Below, piece by piece: positions 6,319 through 6,748 of a stretch of DNA of 6,748 bases; positions within the stretch are counted from its first letter, which is position 1, and each line of letters begins with the position of its first letter. The stretch comes from Sphingomonadaceae bacterium (lineage in GTDB: Bacteria > Pseudomonadota > Alphaproteobacteria > Sphingomonadales > Sphingomonadaceae): assembly GCA_014380205.1 (NCBI GenBank), contig JACMKH010000313.1, positions 1-6,748 on the forward strand. Direction: 5' to 3'. Below the pieces are notes generated by a model, which did not search any database, was not told the DNA's origin, and worked only from the letters and a program-made list of their open reading frames with translations. The translations under genes were made by a program, and so were the position numbers.

Positions 6319-6333
6319 GGTTCATCCTTCCAT
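6318..6333 (-). promoter_or_regulatory. Ribosome binding site and TTG start of the DUF262 gene, overlapped by a 3-codon mini-ORF
   Basis: On the minus strand the order is ATG GAA GGA TGA ACC TTG. AAGGA (complement of 6325-6329) ends 6 bases before TTG, which is ideal spacing. The in-frame TGA two codons upstream rules out any earlier start, and the next in-frame ATG (codon 15) would remove most of the residues ahead of the conserved FQRGYVW segment. TTG is therefore the best start. The Shine-Dalgarno sequence lies inside a three-codon ORF, and a second ATG at 6325 opens a different frame. Confidence 0.6.
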
Positions 6334-6352
6334 CCGACGATGACCGGCCCCT

Positions 6353-6380
6353 TCAATAGAAGCTCCCCTGCCCAACTCAA
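6353..6380 (-). promoter_or_regulatory. Candidate sigma-70-type promoter for the DUF262 gene
   Basis: On the minus strand, TTGAGT (complement of 6375-6380) is followed after 16 bases by TATTGA (complement of 6353-6358). This is a plausible -35/-10 pair and would give a leader of roughly 25-30 bases before the TTG start. It is the best pair I could find by eye in the 102-base divergent gap. Confidence 0.35.
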
Positions 6381-6404
6381 GACGCGCCCGAAATCCCGCT
6401 GACT

Positions 6405-6419
6405 TGGCGCGTGACGCCA
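6405..6419. repeat. Short inverted repeat touching the COQ9-like start
   Basis: TGGCG (6405-6409) and CGCCA (6415-6419) are perfect 5-bp arms around CGTGA and end two bases before the ATG at 6421. They occupy the place where a ribosome binding site would be expected, and no good Shine-Dalgarno sequence is seen. It could be an operator or a leader hairpin; at this size chance is also likely. Confidence 0.25.
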
Positions 6420-6420
6420 G

Positions 6421-6748
6421 ATGACCTATCGAAGCGCGATGCCCCCACCGCTCCCCGCCGACCCGACGCTAGACGAGATGCGCGCGCATCTCGCGCGCGT
6501 GATCCCGCTCCATGCGGCGTTTGACGGCTGGGGCGAGGCGGCGCTGCGCCGCGCGGCTGAGCAGGAGGGGATCGATACGGGGCATGCGGCGCTTGCCTTT
6601 CCGGGCGGCGCGGCGGACATGATCGACGCCTGGTTCGCGGCGATCGACGATGCGATGGCCGGGGCACTGCCGCCCGAGACGCTCGCGGCGATGCCAGTCC
6701 ACAAACGCATCCGCGCCGCGATCCTCGCGCGGATCGACGCCGCGCGCC
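6421..6748 (+). CDS. COQ9-family ubiquinone biosynthesis protein, N-terminal part (cut by window end)
   Basis: An open frame from the ATG at 6421 runs to the window edge (109 codons visible) without a stop. It reads MTYRSAMPPPLPADPTLDE, then RVIPLHAAFDGWGEAALRRA (26-45), ALAFPGGAADMIDAWFAAID (57-76), and PVHKRIRAAILARIDA (92-107). This is the order and spacing of COQ9 proteins: a TetR-like helical start with 'fdGW...al..aA', then 'lFPgG..d.i..w....D..M', then 'i..kir..i..Rl'. COQ9 is a lipid-binding accessory protein that presents ubiquinone intermediates to the COQ7 hydroxylase. About half of the usual alphaproteobacterial length is present. The start could instead be Met7 (6439), since neither ATG has a strong ribosome binding site. 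GC content is high again, as in the rib cluster. It is divergent from the DUF262 gene. Confidence 0.8.
   Translation, partial: MTYRSAMPPPLPADPTLDEMRAHLARVIPLHAAFDGWGEAALRRAAEQEGIDTGHAALAFPGGAADMIDAWFAAIDDAMAGALPPETLAAMPVHKRIRAAILARIDAAR

Noticed and set aside
4321..6420. Flanking direct or inverted repeats that would mark DUF262 as part of an insertion sequence or integrative element
   Set aside because: I compared the two flanks by eye and found no convincing terminal repeat, target duplication, tRNA end or integrase.

Overview
The window looks like the chromosome of an alphaproteobacterium, most likely a sphingomonad. The reasons are the very GC-rich core genes, the short 140-residue lumazine synthase, the RibBX-type butanone phosphate synthase, and a COQ9-family gene at the right edge. 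This assignment is a judgement from remembered protein resemblance; no search was run.

Bases 1-2478 (plus strand) are a compact riboflavin biosynthesis cluster. It holds the last 38 codons of ribD, then ribE, then a three-part ribB, then ribH. Three of the genes make steps of the lumazine/riboflavin branch directly: RibB makes the four-carbon unit from ribulose 5-phosphate, RibH condenses it with the pyrimidine to give lumazine, and RibE dismutates lumazine to riboflavin. RibD acts on the pyrimidine upstream. ribD/ribE and ribB/ribH overlap by one base (TGATG). The only real gap, 725-772, is AT-rich, carries a 13-bp palindrome plus an 8-mer direct repeat, and has an extended -10-like element so close to the ATG that the ribB transcript could be leaderless. 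The ribB product begins with a helix-turn-helix-like segment and ends with a GTP cyclohydrolase II-like domain that has no cysteine, so it cannot bind the usual zinc. The fusion and the operator-like gap together form the most interesting hypothesis here: a biosynthetic enzyme that regulates its own gene.

Bases 2479-4359 hold two minus-strand membrane protein genes. The first (2518-3501) joins several membrane segments to an SRPBCC/polyketide-cyclase-like domain and is visibly poorer in GC than the rib genes. Beside its start, on the plus strand, lies what looks like the broken C-terminal end of an EamA/DMT-type transporter, which suggests that insertion or deletion made this junction. The second (3685-4275) is a PuuD/Urate_ox_N-family membrane protein without a cytochrome c domain.

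Bases 4360-6318 (minus strand) encode a 652-residue DUF262-HNH protein of the GmrSD (type IV restriction) superfamily. It starts at TTG, has a C-terminal domain I cannot assign, and stands alone, with no second restriction, methylation or mobility gene in the window. It is probably an acquired single-gene defence element. Bases 6319-6420 are a divergent promoter region, and 6421-6748 is the start of a COQ9-like ubiquinone biosynthesis gene cut by the window edge. I saw no tRNA, rRNA, CRISPR array or insertion sequence.
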